7,277 bases of DNA from positions 1-7,277 of the forward strand of contig CAYWYG010000032.1 in NCBI GenBank assembly GCA_964462335.1. The letters are read 5' to 3'. The notes below the pieces were generated by a model, which worked only from the letters and a program-made list of their open reading frames with translations, was not told where the DNA came from and did not search any database. The position numbers and the translations under genes are program-made. This DNA is from JAPUDQ01 sp964462335. Its GTDB lineage: Bacteria > Patescibacteriota > Saccharimonadia > Saccharimonadales > Saccharimonadaceae. Positions 1 to 5,428 of this stretch are shown one piece after another (position 1 is the stretch's first letter; every line of letters starts with the position of its first letter).

Positions 1-5
1 GGGTC

Positions 6-48
6 ACCAATGAAAAAATGTCACCTGGCGTGGCATTTTTTCATTGGT
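6..48. terminator. Long hairpin terminator of an upstream gene
   Basis: A perfect 15-bp inverted repeat (6-20 with 34-48) extends inward by four more pairs (one G-T) to a CTGGC loop at 25-29. Each arm contains a run of six A or six T, so the stem can end transcription in either direction. No gene is visible before it in the window, so it most likely closes a rightward gene that lies outside. It also insulates the transporter gene that starts at 111. Confidence 0.75.
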
Positions 49-73
49 AAACTCTACTCAGATAGCTCATCAG

Positions 74-110
74 TTGCACCGTCCCAAGCTTTCGCATGTA
101 TACTAGAGAT
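74..110 (+). promoter_or_regulatory. Probable leaderless promoter of the VIT-family gene
   Basis: A -10 hexamer TATACT lies at 99-104, followed by AGAGAT and then ATG at 111. With the usual 6-7 nt between -10 and the start point, transcription would begin on the A of the ATG. A weak -35 (TTGCAC, 74-79) sits 19 nt upstream of the -10. There is no Shine-Dalgarno site. The in-frame ATG at 96 lies upstream of the predicted start point, so it would not be in this mRNA. Confidence 0.6.
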
Positions 111-806
111 ATGACAAAATCAGATTCCACAACTAGCAACGCAACATTAAACAAACTCCGAGCGGCAGTCCTCGGTGCCAACGACGGTATCGTCTCTATA
201 TCAAGTGTCGTCATGGGTGTCGCCGGGGCAACCGACCAGACTGGCACGATCTTTACCGCCGGACTCGCCGCATTGGTCGCCGGCGCCCTCAGCATGGCAG
301 TCGGCGAGTACGTCTCAGTCAGTAGTCAGAGCGACGCCGAAAAAGCCTTTATCGAGCGTGAGAAGCGAGCGCTCCGCGAGGACCCCGAAGGGGAACTCGA
401 AGAGCTCGTCACTGCCTATGTCCGCCGTGGTGTCAGCCCGAAGACTGCTCGTCAGGTCGCCACAGAACTCACCAAAAAAGATGCGATCAAAGCCCACCTC
501 GAAACCGAATTTAACCTCGACGAAGACGATATCAGCAGCCCTATGCACGCAGCCATCGCATCGTTTGTCGCATTTTCGCTAGGCGGCCTCATCCCATTTC
601 TCACCATCGTCTTCATGCCACAGGACATCCGCTTACCAGCTACCATTGTCGCCGTACTCGTCGCACTCTTTGTGACTGGCTACGCGAGCGCAACCGTCGG
701 CGAAGCCTCGCGTCGCCGCGCTATCACTCGTGTCGTCTTCGGCGGACTTGCTGCAATGTTCATCACGTACTATGTCGGCGTACTCTTTGGTACCTCAGTT
801 GCTTAG
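111..806 (+). CDS. VIT1/CCC1-family metal transporter
   Basis: Membrane transporter of the VIT1/CCC1 family, whose known members move Fe2+ or Mn2+ across membranes. The first hydrophobic segment (about residues 20-40 counted from 111) carries the family signature GANDGIVS. The second (about 49-72) ends in SMAVGEYVSVSSQSD, also typical. A charged domain at about 72-143, rich in Glu and Asp, matches the metal-binding linker between helices 2 and 3. Three more hydrophobic segments follow at about 146-167, 174-195 and 205-226, giving the five helices expected. An upstream ATG at 96 would add five residues; I prefer 111 because the -10 box overlaps the upstream option. The stop shares four bases with the stop of the opposing SIMPL gene. 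Metal specificity cannot be read from the sequence. A role in metal detoxification or homeostasis is inferred. Confidence 0.9.
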   Translation: MTKSDSTTSNATLNKLRAAVLGANDGIVSISSVVMGVAGATDQTGTIFTAGLAALVAGALSMAVGEYVSVSSQSDAEKAFIEREKRALREDPEGELEELVTAYVRRGVSPKTARQVATELTKKDAIKAHLETEFNLDEDDISSPMHAAIASFVAFSLGGLIPFLTIVFMPQDIRLPATIVAVLVALFVTGYASATVGEASRRRAITRVVFGGLAAMFITYYVGVLFGTSVA

Positions 807-1555
807 CGCAAGTAGTAGACGACTTTTACCGAATATGTCAGCTCGTTTTCACCTGGTTGAAGCGCCAATGCAGGTTCTGCTACTGTTGACTTCATACCAT
901 CTATCGTCGCGAATGGCATCGGACCAGATCCAAAGCCATTCCCATCCGAGATAGATTTCACATCACCGATACGACCACCGAGGTTTTTGGCCATCTGTTC
1001 CGCTTTTGATTTGGCGTCTTTGGTCGCGTTGTCACGGGCTTCAGATTCAAGCACCTTACGCTTTGCCTCGCTAAATGTCGGTTGGGGCGATACGCCACCC
1101 TCAGGCGCGGTCGTGACGAGATAATCCTGTACCTTTTGCGCGAGGTCCTTGTCGGTCAGCGTAACGGTGACTGACAGACTGTAGACGTACCCATCTGAGG
1201 AGCTATTGGCGTTATACATGCCATCTTGATAGCCATTGACGCTCGTTTTGATGGCACTATCGGCAACGCTCAATTTCTTCAGGCCATCCACCACCTCTTT
1301 GCTCTTGGCATTTGAGGCATTGATTGCACTCGTTTTGTCCGCGTTTTTAAACGTATAGACGGGGTAAAATGCGAACTGATCAGGCACTGCTTTGACCATC
1401 GCAGTCCCTGTTGCATCGACGGTCCGCGCATCTTTATCGTAGCGCGGCTCCCATGGCCGCCACAGCGCCGTCATGATGACAATAACCAACACCAGCGCCG
1501 TGACCACCCAGCGATAGTCAAATTTGAGTGTCACCGAACCTTTTGCCTCTGCCAT
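803..1555 (-). CDS. Membrane-anchored SIMPL-domain (DUF541) protein
   Basis: A 250-residue protein with one N-terminal hydrophobic segment (about residues 15-32, after a short basic start), which looks like an uncleaved anchor with the rest outside the cytoplasm. The remainder reads as a SIMPL/DUF541 domain: it opens with TGTAMVKAVPDQ (50-60), a version of the family's GTG..V...PD start. It has the helical stretch EARDNATKDAKSKAEQMAK (172-190) and closes with a PGENELTYSVKVVYYL strand (234-249). SIMPL proteins such as BP26 form oligomeric rings, but their function is generally unclear and I infer none here. The start is fixed by a strong Shine-Dalgarno AAGGAGG three bases before ATG. It is convergent with the VIT-family gene, with no terminator between them, so the two 3' ends must overlap as RNA. 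Confidence 0.88.
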   Translation of the reverse strand: MAEAKGSVTLKFDYRWVVTALVLVIVIMTALWRPWEPRYDKDARTVDATGTAMVKAVPDQFAFYPVYTFKNADKTSAINASNAKSKEVVDGLKKLSVADSAIKTSVNGYQDGMYNANSSSDGYVYSLSVTVTLTDKDLAQKVQDYLVTTAPEGGVSPQPTFSEAKRKVLESEARDNATKDAKSKAEQMAKNLGGRIGDVKSISDGNGFGSGPMPFATIDGMKSTVAEPALALQPGENELTYSVKVVYYLR

Positions 1556-1558
1556 ACT

Positions 1559-1584
1559 CCTCCTTGTTATATGCGTACATCATA
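1559..1584 (-). promoter_or_regulatory. Promoter -10 and strong RBS of the SIMPL gene
   Basis: On the minus strand a TATGAT -10 (1584-1579) is followed by GTACGC and then ATA. This places the predicted start point near 1572 and gives a leader of about 16-17 nt. The leader holds AAGGAGG (1565-1559) directly before AGT-ATG. No convincing -35 is seen at 16-18 nt. The gene thus has a short ordinary leader, unlike the transporter gene it faces. Confidence 0.55.
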
Positions 1585-1637
1585 GCATATACGTGATTAC
1601 CCATGATTATACCCCGTACGAGGAATATTGTTTGCGC

Positions 1638-1674
1638 TTGACAACACCCACCATGATAATTACATTACTTAGAT
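1638..1674 (+). promoter_or_regulatory. Promoter of the 346-residue gene, nearly leaderless
   Basis: A perfect -35 TTGACA (1638-1643) is followed after exactly 17 nt by TACATT (1661-1666, four of six consensus bases). The predicted start point falls at about 1673-1674, one or two bases before the ATG at 1675. There is no Shine-Dalgarno site. The bases just before the start read AGATATG, as they almost do at the two other predicted leaderless genes that start with GATATG. Confidence 0.5.
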
Positions 1675-2715
1675 ATGCACAACAGAGGTGAAGAGCCAGT
1701 TTTTCCTGAGATAGAAGATTTGTCCCCATACGCAACATCTATTGAGATGTTCCGGCGTAATGTCGCAAATCTTTACGGCGCTATCGCACAGTACGCTTCG
1801 GGTGATGATGAGGTCTATGCCGCTATCCATCTGCTATCTATCGCATGTAAGCGCTCATTCGATTGTTATATTGAGCAAGCATTTCAGTCTCTCCCAGCAC
1901 ATGAAGCTATCTCAGAGTATTTAGGTTTGTTACGACATGATAACAACGAGCGATGCGACCTATTCAATAAAATCGCGCCAGGCTCAGTTGACCCGATAGA
2001 AAAAAGTGAGCTCGAACACGGGGTCGCTACTATCTGGCTAACTTCACAGATTGACGCCGTCAAACTATCTCGTATGTCACTTCTGTATTCAAAGCTACTT
2101 GATATCGATATAGAGGTGATTATGCGAAATGTTCATGCAAACAAGAAACTCACCGCACTCATGACTGAGTGTGGTCATTCGTTTTGCCGCTCTGGCACAC
2201 GCAGCGAATACTGCACACTGAAAAACACTGATGATTTCACAACCGCCATAGTTGGTTTTGAAACGATTATCGGCCTCGGTGATCTCGCACAGAGTGGTTA
2301 TCACTATGAGCATGATGGAGAAACCCGCACGTGGTCACGCAGCTTTGATTTTCTTGAGAGAGACGATATGCGGCATCAGGGCAAACTGCAGCCCATGACC
2401 CATTGCAATATAGCTCATATGTACAATACACCTACCGACACTCACACATTCGAGCTAACTCTGATGTTTGGCGTGAGAAGATCTCCTATCGCCGAAGACA
2501 GCTCCGCTCATACCGTCATATATACCATTATTCAATCACAAGATACTACGCAAGGCTTTATATCTGAGCCTCCACTATCGACAGAACAGTTCAAGACCTC
2601 ATATGCATCTGATCTTAAGTACCGATTAATGGGCACCTACGACATTACGCAGCTCTATCGCGCACTCGAGGAAGTCGAGGATCATTTACTTGCAGAACAA
2701 TCATTCGCGGCGTAG
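1675..2715 (+). CDS. Hypothetical protein, 346 residues, possible Cys/His metal site
   Basis: I do not recognise this protein. It has no signal peptide or membrane segment and should be soluble. The first half (to about residue 155) reads as mostly helical. A Cys/His cluster follows: C166, H168, C171 and C180, a spacing compatible with zinc binding but not matching a named motif. The second half is richer in beta-prone and aromatic stretches and ends in a helical, acidic tail (about 322-343). Sampled lines of the gene are about 40-42% GC against 53-67% in the helicase gene, and codons ending in A or T are frequent, so it may have a different history from its neighbours. It has its own promoter, and its 3' end abuts the yajQ promoter (TAG at 2713-2715, -10 from 2718). 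The long intact frame and its promoter support a real gene. Confidence 0.75.
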   Translation: MHNRGEEPVFPEIEDLSPYATSIEMFRRNVANLYGAIAQYASGDDEVYAAIHLLSIACKRSFDCYIEQAFQSLPAHEAISEYLGLLRHDNNERCDLFNKIAPGSVDPIEKSELEHGVATIWLTSQIDAVKLSRMSLLYSKLLDIDIEVIMRNVHANKKLTALMTECGHSFCRSGTRSEYCTLKNTDDFTTAIVGFETIIGLGDLAQSGYHYEHDGETRTWSRSFDFLERDDMRHQGKLQPMTHCNIAHMYNTPTDTHTFELTLMFGVRRSPIAEDSSAHTVIYTIIQSQDTTQGFISEPPLSTEQFKTSYASDLKYRLMGTYDITQLYRALEEVEDHLLAEQSFAA

Positions 2716-2717
2716 CG

Positions 2718-2729
2718 TATAATTATCGT
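2718..2729 (+). promoter_or_regulatory. Leaderless promoter of yajQ
   Basis: A consensus TATAAT (2718-2723) is followed by TATCGT and then the ATG at 2730, so the predicted start point is the A of the start codon. There is no Shine-Dalgarno site. No good -35 is present at 16-18 nt; that region is the last codons of the preceding gene. The -10 lies two bases after the preceding stop codon. Confidence 0.6.
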
Positions 2730-3224
2730 ATGCCTACATTTTCTTTCGATATCGTCTCAGGCTACGACAAAGCTGAGGTCAACAACGTCTTTCAAGCCGT
2801 GACACGTGAGATCGGCAATCGCTATGATCTGCGCGGCACTCCTGCCGCCATCGACTGGCTCGGCGACAAGACGGGATTTGTCGTGACCGCCGCCAATGAG
2901 ATGCACCTGCAGTCGATCGAGGACATCATCCGCCGGAGCATCATCGCCCGTGGCCAAAGCACAAAATTACTCGACCTCAGCCGCGAGCCAGTACAGGGTA
3001 GTATGAAACTGACCCGTGAGATCCCATTTGTCAGCGGCCTCGACGGCGAGAAAGCCAAATCGGTCGCAAAACTCATCCGCGACACCGCGCCCAAAGTCAA
3101 ATCCGCCATCCAAGGCGATGCCGTCCGCGTCACCAGTAGCAGCAAAGACGAACTGCAAAAGGTCATGCAGACACTCCGAAGTCACGAATTTGAGTTTCCG
3201 ATCAGTTTTACCAATTACCGTTAG
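2730..3224 (+). CDS. yajQ: YajQ-family (DUF520) nucleotide-binding protein
   Basis: The 164-residue length matches E. coli YajQ (163). Family landmarks are in place: the N-terminus MPTFSFDIVS, the stretch VTREIGNRYDLRG (24-36), the region around RRSIIARG (68-75), the segment KSVAKLIRDTAPKVKSAIQG (110-129), followed by DAVRVTSSSKDELQKVMQ, and the C-terminal PISFTNYR. YajQ proteins are cytoplasmic with two ferredoxin-like folds. Members bind nucleotides, and Xanthomonas XC_3703 binds cyclic di-GMP and controls transcription; whether that holds here is unknown, and no cyclic di-GMP enzyme is visible in the window. The start is set by the -10 box six bases upstream. The stop overlaps the stop of the opposing 65-residue gene by four bases. 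Confidence 0.93.
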   Translation: MPTFSFDIVSGYDKAEVNNVFQAVTREIGNRYDLRGTPAAIDWLGDKTGFVVTAANEMHLQSIEDIIRRSIIARGQSTKLLDLSREPVQGSMKLTREIPFVSGLDGEKAKSVAKLIRDTAPKVKSAIQGDAVRVTSSSKDELQKVMQTLRSHEFEFPISFTNYR

Positions 3225-3418
3225 CCGATACGGCGCGCGTAGAATTTCCAGACAAGCCAGACTGCAGCACCGAGAGACACTACGATGTAGGCAAATTGCG
3301 GCACGTCTTTTAGGTTGAGTGCAGCAAAAAGCAGCCATAGTGCCATATAGAACAAGATAGCCAACCCGAGGGTGAGGCCGCAAATTTGCACGATACGATT
3401 GTTCATAAACTGTTGCAT
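3221..3418 (-). CDS. Small two-helix membrane protein, 65 residues
   Basis: Unknown family. After a short polar start (MQQFMNNR) come two hydrophobic segments, about residues 9-35 and 42-58, joined by a short loop with NLKDVPQ. A basic tail (KFYARR) follows, so both ends probably lie in the cytoplasm. The frame could begin further upstream (up to 3487). I choose 3418 because a TATACT box sits exactly 6 nt before this ATG, which would exclude the upstream starts from the mRNA. No Shine-Dalgarno site is present. It is convergent with yajQ, sharing the tetranucleotide TTAG at the two stops. Function is unknown. Confidence 0.65.
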   Translation of the reverse strand: MQQFMNNRIVQICGLTLGLAILFYMALWLLFAALNLKDVPQFAYIVVSLGAAVWLVWKFYARRIG

Positions 3419-3430
3419 ATCCCCAGTATA
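3419..3430 (-). promoter_or_regulatory. Leaderless promoter of the 65-residue membrane protein
   Basis: On the minus strand TATACT (3430-3425) is followed by GGGGAT and then ATG at 3418. This is the same geometry and nearly the same bases as at the transporter gene (TATACT-AGAGAT-ATG). The predicted start point is the A of ATG. No good -35 is seen at the usual distance. Confidence 0.55.
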
Positions 3431-3474
3431 GCAAGCGACCATCATTTCACGCTCAAATCCGCCAAAAACAAGAC

Positions 3475-3514
3475 TTACCATGAGCACTACCCGGGCACTA
3501 TACTAGAGGGTAGT
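3475..3514 (+). promoter_or_regulatory. Rightward promoter with operator-like inverted repeat
   Basis: A -35-like TTACCA (3475-3480) and a -10 TATACT (3499-3504) are 18 nt apart. A 7-bp perfect inverted repeat, ACTACCC (3486-3492) and GGGTAGT (3508-3514), is centred on position 3500 and so brackets the -10 box, which would suit a repressor dimer. The bases TATACTAGAG are identical to those of the transporter promoter. It probably drives the 82-residue gene at 3739, which would give a leader of about 230 nt unless the frame before it is translated. Confidence 0.45.
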
Positions 3515-3526
3515 TACGAGAGTACT

Positions 3527-3542
3527 TCCGCCAGCTGGCGGA
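3527..3542. repeat. Perfect 16-bp palindrome
   Basis: TCCGCCAGCTGGCGGA reads the same on both strands with no spacer. It lies about 16 nt after the predicted start point of the rightward promoter, so it could be a protein-binding site or a copy of a dispersed genomic palindrome. Only one copy is in this window. A perfect palindrome without a loop forms a poor RNA hairpin, so a DNA role is more likely than a terminator. Confidence 0.6.
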
Positions 3543-3738
3543 TTTCCACTCCCGAACTTCACACACATGTTGGTACAGCCGTACCACTCTATCTGCTACC
3601 TCGGTTACTAGCGCATCGATTGAACGGCGAGGCACTCTATCCACGTAGCATCATCTCCACCTATCGTTCACTGACAGATCAGTTTCGATCACGCATGTCA
3701 GTCTTTTTTAACTCTAAAAACTTTGAGGAGATAGTGTG

Positions 3739-3984
3739 ATGACCAAAAAGATTGTAAACCAACCAGTACAGGTGAGTGCCGTGACGTTTGACCGCCAATT
3801 TGAGCCAGTACCGCGCCGCATCGAGTTTGAGGGCCGCACGCTGACATTTATCAGCTCCGGTATCCGCTACCTGATCCGCCAAAACGGCCACCTCATCCGC
3901 ATGGTGGACATGTTCGATGGCGAAGCCGAATACCGCCTCCGCCGTGACGACCACGACTGGACCCTCGTCGCGATCAGCCAATAA
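3739..3984 (+). CDS. Small beta-rich protein, 81-82 residues, possibly DUF6504-like
   Basis: The start ATG at 3739 has a good Shine-Dalgarno GAGGAG (3725-3730) eight bases upstream; a GTG directly before it (3736) is an alternative. The protein has no membrane segment and alternates short hydrophobic strands with charged turns: RRIEFEGRTLTF, GIRYLIRQNGHLIRMVDMF, then EYRLRRDDHDWTLVAIS at the end. The pattern of a PRR..(F/W).GR motif, a middle strand pair and a Y.L....W.L ending resembles the small DUF6504-type domain found with Y-family polymerases in some bacteria. That comparison is by memory and weak, and no polymerase gene is next to it here. It is followed after 15 nt by a clear terminator. 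Confidence 0.7.
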   Translation: MTKKIVNQPVQVSAVTFDRQFEPVPRRIEFEGRTLTFISSGIRYLIRQNGHLIRMVDMFDGEAEYRLRRDDHDWTLVAISQ

Positions 3985-3999
3985 TCCGATAGTCGACTC

Positions 4000-4027
4000 A
4001 AAAACACTCGTATCACGAGTGTTTTTT
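4000..4027 (+). terminator. Intrinsic terminator after the 82-residue gene
   Basis: A 12-bp stem (4000-4011 with 4015-4026) with a 3-nt ATC loop ends in six T (4022-4027). The matching A run on the other arm makes it possibly two-way, but no leftward gene ends here. It separates the 82-residue gene from the promoter of the next gene, whose -10 begins three bases later. Confidence 0.88.
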
Positions 4028-4029
4028 GG

Positions 4030-4056
4030 TATGATAAAGATATCTAACCATAAGGA
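4030..4056 (+). promoter_or_regulatory. Promoter -10 and RBS of the four-helix membrane protein
   Basis: TATGAT (4030-4035) is followed by AAAGAT and ATCTA, predicting a start point near 4042 and a leader of about 20 nt. That leader holds TAAGGA (4051-4056), five bases before the ATG. Any -35 would lie inside the preceding terminator stem, and none is convincing. The stretch AAGATATCTA is repeated exactly at the helicase promoter. Confidence 0.55.
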
Positions 4057-4061
4057 CTATC

Positions 4062-4532
4062 ATGGCTCACCCCAAGAAAACTCCCGCAAAATCAACTTCA
4101 TCGGCAACATCACTGTCACCGATACTGCAAAAATTATTCGTCGGCTCTGTCGGGCTGTTATTTGTCATGCAGGTCGTACAGAGCTGCTATTACCTCAGCC
4201 AGCAGCTGCCCTATAATCCCAACGTCAGCTCATACGTCATGTGGTTCGTCGGTGTCGTGATCGCGATGACCATCTGGCTTGTCGTCTATCTATCGCGCCG
4301 CACACGAACACTAACACTACGAACCGTGTTTGATGTCACGCTTGTCTCACTCAGCGCAATCCTCATTGCAACCAGCCTCGGCTGGTTCGTCACCCTCATG
4401 CAGTTGCCGTATGGTGATGTGCCCCAGGACCTGCAATTCTACATCGCGCTCTACCAGGCATTGCCGTTTGCATTTACCGTCCCGCTTCTCGTCATCGTCA
4501 TACGCCGTCTCCGCGCCGCGAAGCAGTGGTAG
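4062..4532 (+). CDS. Four-helix integral membrane protein, 156 residues
   Basis: Unknown family. A polar basic N-terminus (residues 1-20, Lys, Ser and Thr rich) is followed by hydrophobic segments at about 22-46, 57-78, 88-113 and 127-147, and a basic C-terminus (IRRLRAAKQW). Arginines cluster at 79-87 (SRRTRTLTLR) between helices 2 and 3. By the positive-inside rule both ends and this loop face the cytoplasm. No catalytic motif is evident. The start is supported by the AAGGA site. The gene stands alone between a terminator and a 314-nt non-coding region. Confidence 0.75.
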   Translation: MAHPKKTPAKSTSSATSLSPILQKLFVGSVGLLFVMQVVQSCYYLSQQLPYNPNVSSYVMWFVGVVIAMTIWLVVYLSRRTRTLTLRTVFDVTLVSLSAILIATSLGWFVTLMQLPYGDVPQDLQFYIALYQALPFAFTVPLLVIVIRRLRAAKQW

Positions 4533-4632
4533 GCGTCGTAGCATAAGACTCCCTCACCGCTAAAGCCGGCGCGTTAGCACCGGTTCGCTTCGCTCATTGC
4601 CAGTATTTCGACATAAGTTATACCTACCCTAG

Positions 4633-4651
4633 AAATTGTCGAAGCCCCGAC
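4633..4651 (-). repeat. 19-nt repeat, copy 1 (terminator half)
   Basis: These 19 bases are identical to 4782-4800. Read leftward, the unit is GTCGGGGCTTCGACAATTT: the right arm and first T of an intrinsic terminator. In this copy AGCCCC (4643-4648) can pair with GGGGCT (4666-4671). The hairpin at 4663-4680 is followed leftward by a T-rich TTTCTTCT. It may be a second, backup terminator or the remains of a duplicated gene end. Confidence 0.65.
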
Positions 4652-4779
4652 GTCAGAAGAAAGGAGGGGCTCACCCCTCCAAGCGCTATCCGAAATAAAT
4701 TCGTAATAGCGCCTTCCTCCCCCTAAAGCTCGGCTATCGCCTCGTACTGACGCGATATATTTGCGTTGTAACACATCCC

Positions 4780-4827
4780 AAAAATTGTCGAAGCCCCGAC
4801 CTCCTTCGCGGAGCTCAGGGCTTCGAC
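4780..4827 (-). terminator. Intrinsic terminator of the 171-residue gene
   Basis: Read leftward, GTCGAAGCCC (4827-4818) pairs with GGGCTTCGAC (4796-4787), with an inner CTCC/GGAG stem, and is followed by AATTTTT. A competing stem joins 4835-4845 with 4791-4801 (11 bp), so the two hairpins cannot form together. The first ends directly at the T run and is the better terminator. Confidence 0.75.
4782..4800 (-). repeat. 19-nt repeat, copy 2 (terminator half)
   Basis: Exact copy of 4633-4651, offset by 149 nt. Here it forms the distal arm of the terminator of the 171-residue gene. A third, inverted piece of the same sequence (GGTCGGGGCTT, 4835-4845) lies just after that gene's stop. Confidence 0.7.
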
Positions 4828-4846
4828 GCGGGGTGGTCGGGGCTTG

Positions 4847-5362
4847 TCAGTCGAGGGAGTTGATGTACTCCACGGCGGAGTCGTCACCAGCCTCACGGGC
4901 GCGTTTGATGTCGAGCTCGATGAGTGAGCGCATGGTCTCGATCAGGAGTCGGCAGAACAGCTCATCGATCTCGGGGTCGACGCCGCTGAACGCAGCGACG
5001 ATCTCCACTTCTTCCTCAGGATCGACCCAGCTGATCCAGCTCCCCCAGTATGGGAAGCCGCCGATCTGTTGCCTCTTCTCCTCCGAAACGCAGCGCGAAG
5101 GTTCACCTATGACGACCGTGATCCTGGTCTTGCTCTCGGCGATCTCGTCGTAGGGGTACTCCCACTCGTTCTTCAGCCCCCATGCGTATTCGAAGAGACG
5201 AGGTGCATCTTGGTTGCGCTTGCGCCGTCCGTCCACGCGCCTTGAGACGATGAGCTGTCCGTGGTGACGCTTGGCGACGCCTGTCTCCATCGCCCGATTC
5301 ACGACCGGCGCGAGCAGATCATGAGCGCGTTGCGCAACCTCGCTCAACACGATTTGTGGCAT
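4847..5362 (-). CDS. Hypothetical soluble protein, 171 residues
   Basis: I do not recognise the family. No signal or membrane segment is seen. The N-terminal third is basic (HHGQLIVSRRVDGRRKRNQ, about residues 33-51) and could bind nucleic acid. A tryptophan-rich middle follows (WGLKNEWEYPY, and WGSWISWVDPEEE around 106-118). The acidic C-terminal third is predicted helical. The start is supported by AGGAGA (5373-5368), five bases before ATG. Codon choice differs from neighbours: five of six lysines are AAG and most glutamates are GAG, whereas the helicase mostly uses AAA. TGA is its stop, whereas the other firm genes end in TAG or TAA. These signs suggest acquisition from elsewhere. A terminator lies just after it and a strong promoter before it. 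Confidence 0.7.
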   Translation of the reverse strand: MPQIVLSEVAQRAHDLLAPVVNRAMETGVAKRHHGQLIVSRRVDGRRKRNQDAPRLFEYAWGLKNEWEYPYDEIAESKTRITVVIGEPSRCVSEEKRQQIGGFPYWGSWISWVDPEEEVEIVAAFSGVDPEIDELFCRLLIETMRSLIELDIKRAREAGDDSAVEYINSLD

Positions 5363-5428
5363 TGCTGTCTCCTGAATAGATCCGAGGGCTCTTCGCCCTA
5401 TGTCCCGGAAAACTCCGGCTTGGTCAAT

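Larger units (their letters stand above)
3386..3739 (+). other. Open frame of doubtful status before the 82-residue gene
   Basis: A 117-codon frame stays open here, but its first third lies antisense to the start of the 65-residue gene, and its only in-frame ATG near the front lies upstream of the predicted promoter. After the promoter the frame offers only a TTG and a late ATG, neither with a clear Shine-Dalgarno site. The C-terminal part reads plausibly as protein (for example LPRLLAHRLNGEALYPRSII) but I recognise no family. Its TGA stop overlaps the next ATG (TGATG at 3737-3741), an arrangement typical of coupled translation. It may be a remnant, a short gene with an unusual start, or a chance open leader. 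Confidence 0.25.
4533..4846. other. Non-coding region with hairpins and repeats
   Basis: No credible gene lies here. It holds a weak CCGG hairpin near 4563-4585 that might end the membrane-protein transcript. Next come a 7-bp hairpin with a 4-base loop (4663-4669 with 4674-4680) and a 7-bp stem GCGCTAT/ATAGCGC (4683-4689 with 4706-4712) with an inner CGAA/TTCG pairing. Two copies of a 19-nt repeat and the terminator of the leftward gene are also present. Similar but diverged bases precede both repeat copies (CTAAAGC at 4560 and 4723), so a unit of about 150-160 bp may have been duplicated. Confidence 0.6.

Noticed and set aside
96..110. Upstream ATG as the start of the VIT-family gene
   Set aside because: The -10 box TATACT overlaps the first codons after it, and the ATG at 111 fits the predicted transcript start; the five extra residues match nothing typical of the family.
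2967..3434. 155-codon leftward frame antisense to yajQ
   Set aside because: It lies opposite the strongly conserved yajQ gene and shows no recognisable protein features.
3419..3487. Longer N-terminus of the 65-residue membrane protein (start at 3487)
   Set aside because: The extension would cross the predicted promoter and has no ribosome-binding site; the shorter form begins directly before the first hydrophobic segment.
4847..4849. TGA recoding (genetic code 25 or 4)
   Set aside because: TGA ends the 171-residue gene right before its terminator, tryptophan is encoded by TGG, and no real gene reads through TGA, so the standard bacterial code fits.
4761..5153. 130-codon rightward frame opposite the 171-residue gene
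   Set aside because: Very rich in Ser, Arg and Pro, which is typical of a shadow frame; the leftward frame has a ribosome-binding site, promoter and terminator.
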